A stretch of DNA of 34,684 bases from Tumebacillus permanentifrigoris (GTDB lineage Bacteria; Bacillota; Bacilli; Tumebacillales; Tumebacillaceae): assembly GCF_003148565.1 (NCBI RefSeq), contig NZ_QGGL01000027.1, positions 1 to 34,684 on the forward strand, written 5' to 3'. This document shows, in pieces, positions 1 through 7,355 of the stretch. The notes below the pieces were generated by a model. It did not search any database. It saw only the letters and a program-made list of their open reading frames with translations, and was not told where the DNA came from. The translations under genes and the position numbers were made by a program. Each line of letters begins with the position of its first letter. The first letter of the stretch is position 1.

Positions 1-959
1 TCGAGCGGGAGGCGGTGGAGTCTGCCCTTGTTCGCTTTCTCTTCCAGTGTCAACTTGTTGTCGATGGTGAACTGAATCTTTCGTTCGATGTATGCCAGGC
101 GAGCGAAGCGTTCCGGCGCGATCTCTCGCATCATCGCCCATAGGTCGGCGGTGTTGAAGATACAGCCAAAGCATGAGCACCGGGAGAAACCAAGCATGTA
201 GGCCGGATGCGGCAAGAGATTGAACCGTTCGAAGATCTCCCACACCTCGCGCTCCGTCCAGTCGATTACCGCTCTCCATTGGTCGACGCGACGGCGCAGG
301 CTGTTGGACTTATGCGGCAACGCCTCCTCGTACTTCGCTCGTGCTGACGACTCCTCCCGACGCTCACCGGTCACAACAAGGATGTTCAAGCCTGACTTGG
401 TGAAATCAGGGTGATTGTTCAGCGCGCGGGTGGCGACGTCTATCTTCAACGACGAACTGCACCACCGTGTTTGGAGACTGGCGGCCAACGCGGGCCAACG
501 TCTGCGTGTCGCGACTTTCGCCCCCTGCCCAGCGGGTAGAGTTACCACTTCGCTGTTGAGTTCGAAGCAGACCGGCGCGGAAACTGCGTCCTTCTTCATG
601 AGCTCTGTCAGGAAGCCGCCCTTCCGCCACTGGAACTCTAAGCGGAGTCCGAACTTCTGAGCGAACAGTTCGAGGTACCGTCTCGTGCAGGGCCAGTCCA
701 TAAACTGCCTGTCCCGTCCGTCAACCTCTTGGTGCCAGAGCAGGATATTCTCGGGTTGGATACCTTGTTCGAGGAGATGAAGCACGCAAGCTACACTGTC
801 CTTCCCGCCAGATATTTGGACGATGATGACGTGATACTCATCCAAGGGCAAGAGTTTGTGCTTTGGCTTTACCTGTTTGAGTGCATTGACAAGCCGTTCC
901 AAAGCTTCTTGTCTGCCTAGCGTCTCGGCGAACAGGTCGAGTTGTACTGCGTTCATCAT
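1..959 (-). CDS. PAPS reductase-like PP-loop protein (3' end cut by window edge)
   Basis: An open frame runs from ATG 959 (or ATG 956) to the window edge, at least 319 residues. A GAGGAGG ribosome site lies just upstream. The PP-loop SGGKDS is at residues 50-55. Further marks of the phosphoadenosine-phosphosulfate reductase/adenine nucleotide alpha hydrolase family follow: WPCTRRY, RWCSSSLKID and, near the C-terminus, the cysteine cluster CSCFGC. Such proteins activate a substrate with ATP and transfer sulfur or another nucleophile. The gene starts 15 bp after the DndC-like gene and shares its N-terminal style (VQLDLF against VQLSLF), so it is probably the fourth member of a modification operon. 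Sulfate reduction is an unlikely role in a phage context. The substrate is unknown. Confidence 0.85.
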   Translation of the reverse strand, partial: MMNAVQLDLFAETLGRQEALERLVNALKQVKPKHKLLPLDEYHVIIVQISGGKDSVACVLHLLEQGIQPENILLWHQEVDGRDRQFMDWPCTRRYLELFAQKFGLRLEFQWRKGGFLTELMKKDAVSAPVCFELNSEVVTLPAGQGAKVATRRRWPALAASLQTRWCSSSLKIDVATRALNNHPDFTKSGLNILVVTGERREESSARAKYEEALPHKSNSLRRRVDQWRAVIDWTEREVWEIFERFNLLPHPAYMLGFSRCSCFGCIFNTADLWAMMREIAPERFARLAYIERKIQFTIDNKLTLEEKANKGRLHRLPL

Positions 960-973
960 CTTCCCCTCCTCTC

Positions 974-2137
974 TCAAACAGCGGGGTCAACAGGCATCGC
1001 TGCCATCAACCACGGTCGGTCTTGTTCGTCTTCCACCCACTGCGCTTGGATCGTCTCGATCTCCTCGTCATCGATCAGCACGAGCGGATCGAGTCCGTCC
1101 TGCTCCCGGATGTCGTTGACTTCCTCCTGCACTTCCATGAGACGTTGGAACAGGTGCTTGCGCGTCGGGATTGTGATGCACCCCTGCCCTGGTTTCAGGA
1201 GCTTCTGGTTCCGCATGAAGCCACTTCGGTTCTGCGGGTTCTTCTTGCCGTCCCACGCCTCTTTGAGCTCTTTACGAAACTCTGTCAGCGGGTGCAGCCA
1301 TTCGTGGATGAGTGCCATGTTCTCGGTGCTTTTGTCACGCTGTAGCGGCGGGCAGACCCAGCAACCGAAGCGGGCTCCGCATGCGTTCCGCGCCTTCGTA
1401 GCTCCTGCGGGGTTGATCAGGCCGCACTCACCTGTTGCCTCGCGGTAGAGGCGCCGTATCTCGATGCTGGAGCCCCACGGGAGCGGGGCCTGTAGGAACT
1501 CCCAGATCTCCTCGGTCGTAACCGTTCGGATCGGGGTATAGAACTTGATGCCTTTTTGATACGGCGACTCCCCGAAGCGGCTGGCCTTCTCATCCTCGTA
1601 CTTTGCGATCGTGCGAGCACGGCGGCTCGACTCATCATCACGGGAACCAAGAAGCAACAGTGCTGGCTTGAGTTCTTGCAGGAAGTTGTTCTGTGGTTCG
1701 ATCTTGAGCTGGTGCGTACAGGTACGATCCCTGCCGTTACCTGGTAGCGGATACCCTTTTCCCAAGTGGACCACCCAAAACGACCTCTTGAGTTCACGAC
1801 TCACGATTCGCGATGTAATCGGGATGGCGTTTTCTTTCGCCCACTCGTTCACCAAGCGGGATTGGTTGTGCGCATAAAATTCCATCTCGGGGTTTTCGAT
1901 CTTGGTGTCGGAGGTGACCACGTACACCTCGCGCCACCGCCCGTCGACGGGAATCTCTTGGATGGCCCGGCAGACCAGCGATAGGACGGTGGTGCTGTCT
2001 TTGCCGAAGCTACACGCTACGGCCCACGGGCCGGGTGTCGTTCGGTCGAGGTACAATTCCTTGATCTCGTCCACGGCTGCCCGAACCTTCTCGACCAGCG
2101 TCAACGGCTTCGCATCTTCGAACAGGCTCAGTTGCAC
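974..2137 (-). CDS. DndC-like PP-loop sulfurtransferase
   Basis: A 387-residue PAPS-reductase-fold protein resembling DndC of DNA phosphorothioation. Visible are the PP-loop SFGKDS (residues 43-48), SDTKIENPEM, RTCTHQLKI (Cys140) and the late cluster CGARFGCWVC (Cys253, 259, 262). Cys140 plus that cluster could hold an Fe-S centre, as known for DndC. I chose GTG 2137 because AGAGGAGGAG lies just before it; an in-frame ATG at 2155 overlaps the upstream stop (ATGA) but has no ribosome site. No DndA, DndB, DndD or DndE is seen, so this is not a complete Dnd system. The radical SAM and methyltransferase neighbours point to a different nucleic acid modification, which is inference. Confidence 0.82.
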   Translation of the reverse strand: MQLSLFEDAKPLTLVEKVRAAVDEIKELYLDRTTPGPWAVACSFGKDSTTVLSLVCRAIQEIPVDGRWREVYVVTSDTKIENPEMEFYAHNQSRLVNEWAKENAIPITSRIVSRELKRSFWVVHLGKGYPLPGNGRDRTCTHQLKIEPQNNFLQELKPALLLLGSRDDESSRRARTIAKYEDEKASRFGESPYQKGIKFYTPIRTVTTEEIWEFLQAPLPWGSSIEIRRLYREATGECGLINPAGATKARNACGARFGCWVCPPLQRDKSTENMALIHEWLHPLTEFRKELKEAWDGKKNPQNRSGFMRNQKLLKPGQGCITIPTRKHLFQRLMEVQEEVNDIREQDGLDPLVLIDDEEIETIQAQWVEDEQDRPWLMAAMPVDPAV

Positions 2138-2151
2138 ATTCTCTCCTCCTC

Positions 2152-3249
2152 TCATACTGCGAACAGATCAAGTGCCGTCTGCGCCGCCCGTTCGCGTCCT
2201 TCTTTCTCCTGCCTATCGATCTCGTCCAGATACGGACGGAACTCCTCGAACGCGCAAGCCTTGTATCCCCACCCATTTATCCACTTCCGAAAGTGACGAA
2301 CGTGCGGGTGTTGCGGATTTCCTTTGCCATCGACGCCGTTCTTGCCGTTCAGATCCCGGAACTGCATCGCGTAGACCTCGCACCCCAACTCACGGAGTGT
2401 GCGGAAGCGGTGCATGTCCTCCTCCAGCGTCGTGTCGAACCCGATCAGCATGTAGAACGTCAGGTGGTGAGGCGGGATGCCGTGAGCTTTCAGTCGGGCG
2501 ATCTGCTCCGGGACGGTCTTGCTCATGTCGTATTCGACACGCTGACCGGTCGCGGGGTCGATCTTCCGTTTGATCATCTGATCCCACGAGAAGTGGAGCA
2601 TCCGGCTGGTCTTGGCGAAGTTGTAATACTTGACCGATGCCAGCGCCTCGGCGTGGCGGTCTGTGACGAGTGTGATGTCGTTCGCCTGGTTCCAGTTCAC
2701 CGTCAGGCCGCGCTCCCGGATCTCCTCTACGTCTTCGAAGAATCCGATGTCCGCGAGGCTGTTGTTGTTCAGCAGCACAAGGTGGTTACTTCGCGGGTTC
2801 ACCAGCTCGCCGACAGTGGCGACTCGGTACTCCCGAAGACCTTCCTTACGCGGGACCACACAGAACGAGCAACCGACGTGGCAGCCGCGAATCGTGAAGC
2901 CAATCCCGTAATCGATGTCGTACAGATCGTAAGTCCATTGATGCCCGATATTTTCCATTTCGGGGGGGAGTTTACTTCTCCAATCTGCGCCCGTCCCGCC
3001 GACCACTACCTCGTCTGCTCGGCTCTGGAAGTAGGGCATCTGCCGTTCCAGCGCCTGCCGTGACCAAGAGAAGATCGTCGAGATGTAGAGTTTGTCCACC
3101 CGCTCACCTTTCCACGGATACACGATCTCGTCGCCGCGCTCCATGTGGTATCCGAAGATTTTTCCGCAAGCGAGGTTCGGGAACTTCTCGTGCTTGCCGT
3201 GGCCCATCTTCTCTTTTTTCGTGTCGATGTCGAGGATGCCGATACGCAT
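2152..3249 (-). CDS. Radical SAM enzyme, phage type
   Basis: 365 residues. The N-terminal 90 residues look like a Rossmann/B12-binding-like domain (MRIGILDID, KFPNLACGK, YISTIFSW). The radical SAM cluster motif is CHVGCSFC (Cys123, 127, 130), followed by VVPRKEG, as in MiaB-like and related enzymes that make S-adenosylmethionine radicals. The C-terminal half contains GFDTTLEEDMHRF and a long helical tail. It starts 14 bp after the methyltransferase stop and its own stop overlaps the DndC-like ORF. Enzymes of this shape occur in phage genomes, but I know no assigned substrate. With two PP-loop enzymes beside it, a role in making a modified base or sulfur-containing group is the best inference. 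Confidence 0.85.
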   Translation of the reverse strand: MRIGILDIDTKKEKMGHGKHEKFPNLACGKIFGYHMERGDEIVYPWKGERVDKLYISTIFSWSRQALERQMPYFQSRADEVVVGGTGADWRSKLPPEMENIGHQWTYDLYDIDYGIGFTIRGCHVGCSFCVVPRKEGLREYRVATVGELVNPRSNHLVLLNNNSLADIGFFEDVEEIRERGLTVNWNQANDITLVTDRHAEALASVKYYNFAKTSRMLHFSWDQMIKRKIDPATGQRVEYDMSKTVPEQIARLKAHGIPPHHLTFYMLIGFDTTLEEDMHRFRTLRELGCEVYAMQFRDLNGKNGVDGKGNPQHPHVRHFRKWINGWGYKACAFEEFRPYLDEIDRQEKEGRERAAQTALDLFAV

Positions 3250-3263
3250 CGTCTTCCCCCTCC

Positions 3264-4097
3264 CTAAACCAACAGGCCAAGCTGCTCGGTTTGTGGTTTG
3301 TCTTGCTCTTTGTGCTCCTCTTGCCAGTTGAAAAGCAGGAGTTCTTCGGCGTAATCGTTGTTACCGCCCGGCCTATGTTTGAAGCTGTCGAACGTCTCTC
3401 TGCGCCAACAGGGATACAGCTCGTGCAACAGCGGGTCGTCGTAGTACGAGACGATTGCTTTGCCTTTGATCTGCTGGAGCAGCGCGGCGAGATCTCGGTG
3501 ATCATCTTCGGTGAAGTTCCCCGCGTACCACTTTTCCTTGCCGATGTAAGGAGGGTCGATATAGAACAGCGCGTCCTCGTGGTCGTACCGCTGGATGATC
3601 TCGCGGAAGTCCTTGCGCTCGATCTGAACGCCTGTCATCCGTAGGCTGAAATCTTCGATTCGGCGGACGGCCGTTTGATAGCCGACCGCCGGGTTTTGAC
3701 CAGGCATCGTACTGTGACGCCACCCGGTGTTTGAGACCTCTCGCCGATTACCCTTGGCAATCCCGCAGCGGTTCATGTAAAAATAGCGGACAGCGCGGGC
3801 GAAGCGTTCGACAGGGAGCGGTTGGGTCTTCCACGTCTCGTAGAGGTGACGACTGTAAGGAATCGGGGCACAAGCCCGCGCAAGCCGTTCAGGTTCCTCG
3901 ATGGCAGTCATGATGAAGTTCACCACAACTCCATCAATGTCGTTGTACACTTCGAGTGATACGCGGGGCTTCGCGGCAATGACATGGGCTGCGCCACCGA
4001 ACGGCTCGATGTACGACTTGTGCACCGGCATTCGGCTGATGATGTGCTCAGCGACCTTGCCTTTGCCGCCGAACCAGATCAGCGGTGACTTTGCCAT
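3264..4097 (-). CDS. D12-class N6-adenine DNA methyltransferase
   Basis: 277 residues, Dam/D12 family. The SAM-binding start WFGGKGK is at residues 8-14, EPFGGAA at 31-37 and the catalytic DPPY at 181-184. A strong GGAGGGAGGGGGAGAG ribosome site precedes ATG 4097. No restriction enzyme is adjacent, so it is probably an orphan phage methyltransferase acting in protection from host restriction or in regulation. It is the first of four tightly spaced genes (methyltransferase, radical SAM, DndC-like, PAPS-like). The target sequence cannot be told from the sequence. Confidence 0.93.
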   Translation of the reverse strand: MAKSPLIWFGGKGKVAEHIISRMPVHKSYIEPFGGAAHVIAAKPRVSLEVYNDIDGVVVNFIMTAIEEPERLARACAPIPYSRHLYETWKTQPLPVERFARAVRYFYMNRCGIAKGNRREVSNTGWRHSTMPGQNPAVGYQTAVRRIEDFSLRMTGVQIERKDFREIIQRYDHEDALFYIDPPYIGKEKWYAGNFTEDDHRDLAALLQQIKGKAIVSYYDDPLLHELYPCWRRETFDSFKHRPGGNNDYAEELLLFNWQEEHKEQDKPQTEQLGLLV

Positions 4098-4132
4098 GCT
4101 CTCCCCCTCCCTCCACCGAAATCGGCGGTCGT

Positions 4133-4360
4133 TTATCGGCGGTAGTAGATTATCCAGTCTCCCTTACCGTCTGGTTTTGTGGAACGGACCAGCGTTCTGT
4201 AGCCTTGATTTTTCAGGGTTTCAGCGTGAAACCATGCTTGCTGTTTGGTGCGGATCGGAAGGGTCGTGAACCAACCCATTGTGTCTTTGATCGGCGCCTC
4301 ACTTGTTTGTTTCACGGCCCCCACCCCTTTCGCGTGACCAATACTAGTAGCTGTCTGCAT
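4133..4360 (-). CDS. Small hypothetical phage protein (75 aa)
   Basis: I do not recognise this protein. It is basic, with the segment GWFTTLPIRTKQQAWFHAETL followed by a C-terminal GDWIIYYRR. ATG 4360 is chosen because GGAG lies eight bases upstream. A GTG at 4369 would have no ribosome site. The start overlaps the end of the 45-aa membrane gene by 17 bases, suggesting translational coupling in the same phage transcript. The stop is 35 bp before the methyltransferase start. Confidence 0.6.
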   Translation of the reverse strand: MQTATSIGHAKGVGAVKQTSEAPIKDTMGWFTTLPIRTKQQAWFHAETLKNQGYRTLVRSTKPDGKGDWIIYYRR

Positions 4361-4481
4361 CCGGGTCACTCCACAGCTCGACCGCGATGTTCATCTTCCC
4401 GTTGACTCGTAGGAAAACCAGTGCGGCCAGTACAGCAACCAAGGAAGCCATACCGCAGTAGTCAATAGCGTTCAGGTTCAT
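4344..4481 (-). CDS. Tiny membrane protein (45 aa)
   Basis: The ATG at 4481 overlaps the stop of the upstream zinc-ribbon-like ORF (ATGA), and GGGAGGGCAAGG lies just before it. The product has one hydrophobic segment at about residues 11-24 (MASLVAVLAALVFL) and a charged tail ending SDPDADSY. It could be a small membrane-anchored phage protein. Holin-like roles are possible but one helix is not diagnostic. The function is unknown. Confidence 0.6.
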   Translation of the reverse strand: MNLNAIDYCGMASLVAVLAALVFLRVNGKMNIAVELWSDPDADSY

Positions 4482-4654
4482 GCACCTTGCCCTCCCTGCG
4501 CCCGCTTTTTACTCCCGAAGCTCAGTTTCAACACCAACTGCTCGGGCGGCTTTGATTGCTTAGGTGGTTGTTTATATCGCGGGCAACCGATAACCCGGAT
4601 GTGATCTTTTTGTTTGCAATCGTGAATACACGACTTGCACTTTGAGTTGATCAT
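4478..4654 (-). CDS. Small zinc-ribbon-like protein (58 aa)
   Basis: It starts at ATG 4654, overlapping the stop of the preceding gene (ATGA), and ends overlapping the next start (ATGA). The N-terminus has Cys6, Cys9, Cys13 and Cys24 (KCKSCIHDCKQKD, VIGCPR), a spacing that could bind zinc. The C-terminal half is basic and proline-rich. Both overlaps and the cysteine pattern support a real gene. The function is unknown; small zinc proteins of phage early regions often bind nucleic acid or regulators. Confidence 0.6.
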   Translation of the reverse strand: MINSKCKSCIHDCKQKDHIRVIGCPRYKQPPKQSKPPEQLVLKLSFGSKKRAQGGQGA

Positions 4655-4887
4655 GCGGACTTCTCCCTCCGCTTGGAGTTATTTCGCTTGGAGTCGGCAA
4701 TCTTGCTGATCTGGTACGGATCGACCTCTAGGCCTCGAAACAACTTGCGAAAGTCGGCCTCGACGAACTCTGACAGGTTGTCATTTCCCGTGTGGTGCCG
4801 AAGCACGATCTTGCGGTACTCAGGGGTCCATTTGCGCAGGTAGGTCAGATCCTCTACGGCGTTTCGGAGCAGATACCAGTTGCTCAT
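4651..4887 (-). CDS. Phage protein, paralogue of its upstream neighbour (78 aa)
   Basis: I do not recognise a named family. The central block KWTPEYRKIVLRHHTG then LSEF matches a block in the upstream gene (KWKPDYMTLVIKEVTG then ISEL), so the two look like products of a tandem duplication. The C-terminus is very basic (KRNNSKRREKSA), which may mean nucleic acid binding. Its start overlaps the upstream stop (ATGA), so the pair is translationally coupled. Confidence 0.65.
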   Translation of the reverse strand: MSNWYLLRNAVEDLTYLRKWTPEYRKIVLRHHTGNDNLSEFVEADFRKLFRGLEVDPYQISKIADSKRNNSKRREKSA

Positions 4888-5261
4888 GCCGTTTCCTCAC
4901 TGGGGATCACGCCGACGTGCTGCAAGATCATGACCAGGTCTATGGCGGTGAGCTCTGAGATCCGTTGCTTACCCGTGACCTCTTTGATAACCAAGGTCAT
5001 GTAGTCAGGCTTCCACTTCTTCGCGTGATGAGTTCGCAAGAGCAGGGCCACAAACCCGGCTTCCTCCGTCCCGTTGAAGTAGCAGAGGCATTTATGCAGA
5101 TCCTCGTAGGACAGCTTGTCCCCGACTTCGATCTTGCGTCCTAGCGCAACAGATGCGAATTGCTTTTGGATGATCGGATGTGTCAGGCCATTGGCGCGAA
5201 ACTCCGCTTGGAGGTTCATGAACAGTTCTGTGCGTGGGTCGTGCTTGGATTGTCTCAACAC
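4884..5261 (-). CDS. Phage protein of unknown function (125 aa)
   Basis: Starts at GTG 5261 after a GGAAGGGGG ribosome site in the gap following the replication initiator. The C-terminal third shares the KW-P-Y-V-TG-SE-D pattern with the next gene. The N-terminal part, absent from that gene, is predicted helical and includes DKLSYEDLHKCLCYFNG. Its place right after the initiator suggests a replication-accessory or regulatory role, but nothing in the sequence proves this. Confidence 0.65.
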   Translation of the reverse strand: MLRQSKHDPRTELFMNLQAEFRANGLTHPIIQKQFASVALGRKIEVGDKLSYEDLHKCLCYFNGTEEAGFVALLLRTHHAKKWKPDYMTLVIKEVTGKQRISELTAIDLVMILQHVGVIPSEETA

Positions 5262-5280
5262 GTCGACGCTTCCCCCTTCC

Positions 5281-6048
5281 TCACTTCTTGACTACAAACT
5301 TGATGCCGATCGGTTCGTTCAGTTCCTTGATGCCCTCAAGGACGATGGTGCTGTGCTTGTAGCACCACTCCATGTGATTGGCATCTCGACACTCGATGAT
5401 GAGGGTATCACCTTCGAAACCTTGCACGTTTGCAGTGAGGAACCATACGGTGTAGACCCCTCGCGACAGCTTCGGTTCGATCTGTGCAAGAATCATCAAC
5501 CAAATTCCATCCGCATCACGTGTTGTAGGAGGATAGTTCTTTGGGTCTTTTTTGAAAGACTTTTTATATACTTTGGTAATGGTCGGGACAATTTGTCTCC
5601 TTCTTATCGGGACTTTTTGTCCCTTTAGCGGGGACAAGTTGTCCTTTTCAGTCTGGACATTCTGTCTTTGGCGCTTGGACATTTTGTCCATGCCCTCGGG
5701 ACATTGACTGAGCTTGTCCAAAACCATGTAATCAATCGTGTACCAGTTCGTATTGTCACCCTTGCGCTTGTTGTAGTTGCCTATCAAGATGACTCCTAAG
5801 TTGCTCAGCTTGGTTACCGCCCGTTTGATCGTTTTTGCAACCCACAAACCTCGGAGTTCTTCAACCCACTCGTCAGCCGTGTTGTAAACCCACTTGCGCC
5901 CGTCGTGTATGTTTTGACTGATACGTAACCGATAGTGGAGTTGCTGGACGAAGACAGCCTCGGGGACTCCACCAAGGATTTTCACCAGCGTTGGTTGGAT
6001 GATCAGCGGTTCCTCGTCGAACAGGAGTTTACTCGTTGTCGTCTTCAT
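5281..6048 (-). CDS. Replication initiator: winged helix plus DnaA N-terminal-like domain
   Basis: 255 residues from ATG 6048; the GTG at 6060 has no proper ribosome site. The N-terminal 110 residues look like the winged-helix domain of Gram-positive phage replisome organisers ([32 protein letters not shown]). The last 75 residues resemble the DnaA N-terminal domain that contacts the helicase ([32 protein letters not shown]). The linker, residues about 120-165, is encoded by DNA filled with GGACA-N3-TGTCC iterons. The initiator probably binds these to open the origin. No helicase loader is seen downstream, so the DnaA-like domain may recruit host helicase; that is inference. Confidence 0.8.
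   Translation of the reverse strand: MKTTTSKLLFDEEPLIIQPTLVKILGGVPEAVFVQQLHYRLRISQNIHDGRKWVYNTADEWVEELRGLWVAKTIKRAVTKLSNLGVILIGNYNKRKGDNTNWYTIDYMVLDKLSQCPEGMDKMSKRQRQNVQTEKDNLSPLKGQKVPIRRRQIVPTITKVYKKSFKKDPKNYPPTTRDADGIWLMILAQIEPKLSRGVYTVWFLTANVQGFEGDTLIIECRDANHMEWCYKHSTIVLEGIKELNEPIGIKFVVKK
5545..5719. other. Putative replication origin: iterons and AT-rich hairpin
   Basis: Five dyads GACA-N3-TGTC (5587-5597, 5611-5621, 5633-5643, 5656-5666, 5678-5688) are followed by a degenerate sixth (5700-5719). Centres are 24, 22, 23 and 22 bp apart, about two helical turns, and not multiples of three, so they are not by-products of a repeated peptide. On the other side is an AT-rich stretch (5545-5580) with the palindrome GTCTTT-TTTG-AAAGAC. 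Iterons within the initiator gene beside an AT-rich unwinding region are the usual plan of lambda-like and Gram-positive phage origins. Confidence 0.75.
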
Positions 6049-6460
6049 TCTGCGATACACCCCCTTCCGCGATCAGGCCGCGCCTGACTGCTTCCTCAAA
6101 ACCAAGTGCGATGCACAGGTTCATCAGACGGTACTTGTCACCCGGTGGGAGATCGTCGTACCGTTTGCGGTTCTCTGGGGTCAGCTTCATGTTGGTATGG
6201 ATCAACTTCGTCTTCGGTTTGACAAGGGATTGTAACTCTTCTGACAATTCCCCGTTCGGCATTCCGTTCGGCATTCCGTTCGGCATTCCGTTCGGCATTC
6301 CGTTCGGCATTCCGTTCGGCATTCCGTTCGGCATTCCGTTCGGCATTTCTTCTGGAATGCTTTTCGGAATGTCGTTCGACATGTCGGTTGGGATGTCGGT
6401 GTGGTTTGCCTGCGCCTGCCGCTCTTTTAGGCGTTGAAACGTATTGCGCCGGTCACTCAT
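6029..6460 (-). CDS. ParA-partner candidate with (MPNG)n repeat tract
   Basis: 143 residues. The start overlaps the ParA stop (ATGA), the usual position of a centromere-binding partner. The N-terminus is charged, then come twelve four-residue units: degenerate [16 protein letters not shown], followed by eight MPNG. The C-terminal domain ([32 protein letters not shown]) is helical and could be the DNA-binding or ParA-contacting part. I do not recognise a named family. The repeat would act as a flexible linker of variable length. A ParB/ParR-like role is inferred from position only. Confidence 0.65.
   Translation of the reverse strand: MSDRRNTFQRLKERQAQANHTDIPTDMSNDIPKSIPEEMPNGMPNGMPNGMPNGMPNGMPNGMPNGMPNGELSEELQSLVKPKTKLIHTNMKLTPENRKRYDDLPPGDKYRLMNLCIALGFEEAVRRGLIAEGGVSQNEDDNE
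6254..6349. repeat. 12-bp tandem repeat, eight copies
   Basis: Seven perfect copies of GTTCGGCATTCC and an eighth with one mismatch occur in frame within the ParA-partner gene. About four more degenerate 12-bp units continue to about 6397. The 12-bp unit keeps frame whatever the copy number, so slippage changes only linker length. The perfect copies are probably recent expansions of the older degenerate array. Confidence 0.95.
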
Positions 6461-7221
6461 GGCCGATTCACTTCGCGCAACAGGTACTCGTCAGCGAGGT
6501 CTTGGTAGGCCTTAACCGCCTTATGGCTCTTGTACTTCACCAGCGCGATGTGACCACGGCGTACCGCGTTCGGGAAGATCCGGGATCGCGGGATCTTCGT
6601 GACGAAGATCGGTATCCCAAGGTCGTCGAACGCATCAGTAGCCTCCTGCACGATCTGGCGACATTCAGGCGATGACGCCGTGTACATCGTGACCAGGACA
6701 CCCGCGATCTTCACCTCGCGCCCCAAGACTTCGTTCTGTGACCAGAGCGTGTCGATGAAGCCCGCTACCCCATCGCTGGCGTGTTGTTCTGCCTGCAGGG
6801 GTATGATTACCTCGTCGGCGGCGTAGAGACCATTCAGGGGCAACGTCTCAAGCGTTCCGGGCGGCATGTCGATGATGATGTAGTCATAGTGTGTTCTGAC
6901 ACTGTCGGTCAGTTGAGCGGCCAGCATCTCGTACCTGCCGGAGTGATCCAGAGGAATGGATGCGAGGTCTTGTGTCGCCCCGATCAGATCGAACCCCCAC
7001 TTGGTGACGGCAGCGGAGAACGTTCCTTTGAAGAGGTCGTAAGTAGAGCTCCCTGTCGGGTCGATCCCACATTCGTTCGTGGCATTCCCTTGCGGGTCAA
7101 GATCGATCAGCAACACGCGCTTGCCGCGATTTGCGAGTCCCGTCGAAAAATTCACAGCCGTCGTCGTCTTGCCGACGCCACCCTTCTCGACCATGACGGC
7201 GATGGTTTTAGCTAAAGACAT
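6457..7221 (-). CDS. parA: ParA-family partition ATPase
   Basis: 254 residues from ATG 7221, with AAAGGGTGA upstream; an in-frame start at 7290 would extend past this site without family support. The deviant Walker A motif KGGVGKTT is at residues 13-20, then [12 protein letters not shown] and IIIDMPPG for Walker A' and B. This is the standard ParA/Soj fold, an ATPase that moves or positions DNA. Its presence suggests the element can replicate and segregate as a circle, in line with the initiator and iterons downstream. It is directly preceded by a 38-aa leader ORF and followed, with overlap, by the repeat-containing partner. Confidence 0.92.
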   Translation of the reverse strand: MSLAKTIAVMVEKGGVGKTTTAVNFSTGLANRGKRVLLIDLDPQGNATNECGIDPTGSSTYDLFKGTFSAAVTKWGFDLIGATQDLASIPLDHSGRYEMLAAQLTDSVRTHYDYIIIDMPPGTLETLPLNGLYAADEVIIPLQAEQHASDGVAGFIDTLWSQNEVLGREVKIAGVLVTMYTASSPECRQIVQEATDAFDDLGIPIFVTKIPRSRIFPNAVRRGHIALVKYKSHKAVKAYQDLADEYLLREVNRP

Positions 7222-7226
7222 GTCGT

Positions 7227-7343
7227 TCACCCTTTCATATTGGAGCTCGTGCCCACAGTCACCGGCAGGCCGCCGGGTCGAGTGACCCAAACGCCACCTT
7301 TGATCTGACCGAAGGCAAAAGGTTTAACACTTGCTTGTTGCAT
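7227..7343 (-). CDS. 38-aa leader ORF before parA
   Basis: ATG 7343 follows a very good ribosome site (AGGAGG, eight bases upstream). The ORF ends five bases before the parA start, and the parA ribosome site lies in its last codons, so it may couple translation to parA. The predicted product begins MQQASVKPFAFGQIKGGVWV and contains GG and PGG turns. No family is recognised. Confidence 0.6.
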   Translation of the reverse strand: MQQASVKPFAFGQIKGGVWVTRPGGLPVTVGTSSNMKG

Positions 7344-7355
7344 GGGCTTGTCCTC

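Noticed and set aside
974-2137. Complete Dnd or Ssp phosphorothioation system
   Set aside because: Only a DndC-like protein is present; no DndB, DndD, DndE or SspA-D partners are visible.
2293-3063. Plus-strand ORF of 256 codons opposite the radical SAM gene
   Set aside because: Antisense shadow; the minus frame has the CxxxCxxC motif and operon spacing.
5587-5719. CRISPR or operator array
   Set aside because: The units are too short and too close for CRISPR. Phased dyads in an initiator gene fit iterons better.
6254-6349. CRISPR array
   Set aside because: The 12-bp repeats are contiguous, without spacers, and code for MPNG in frame.
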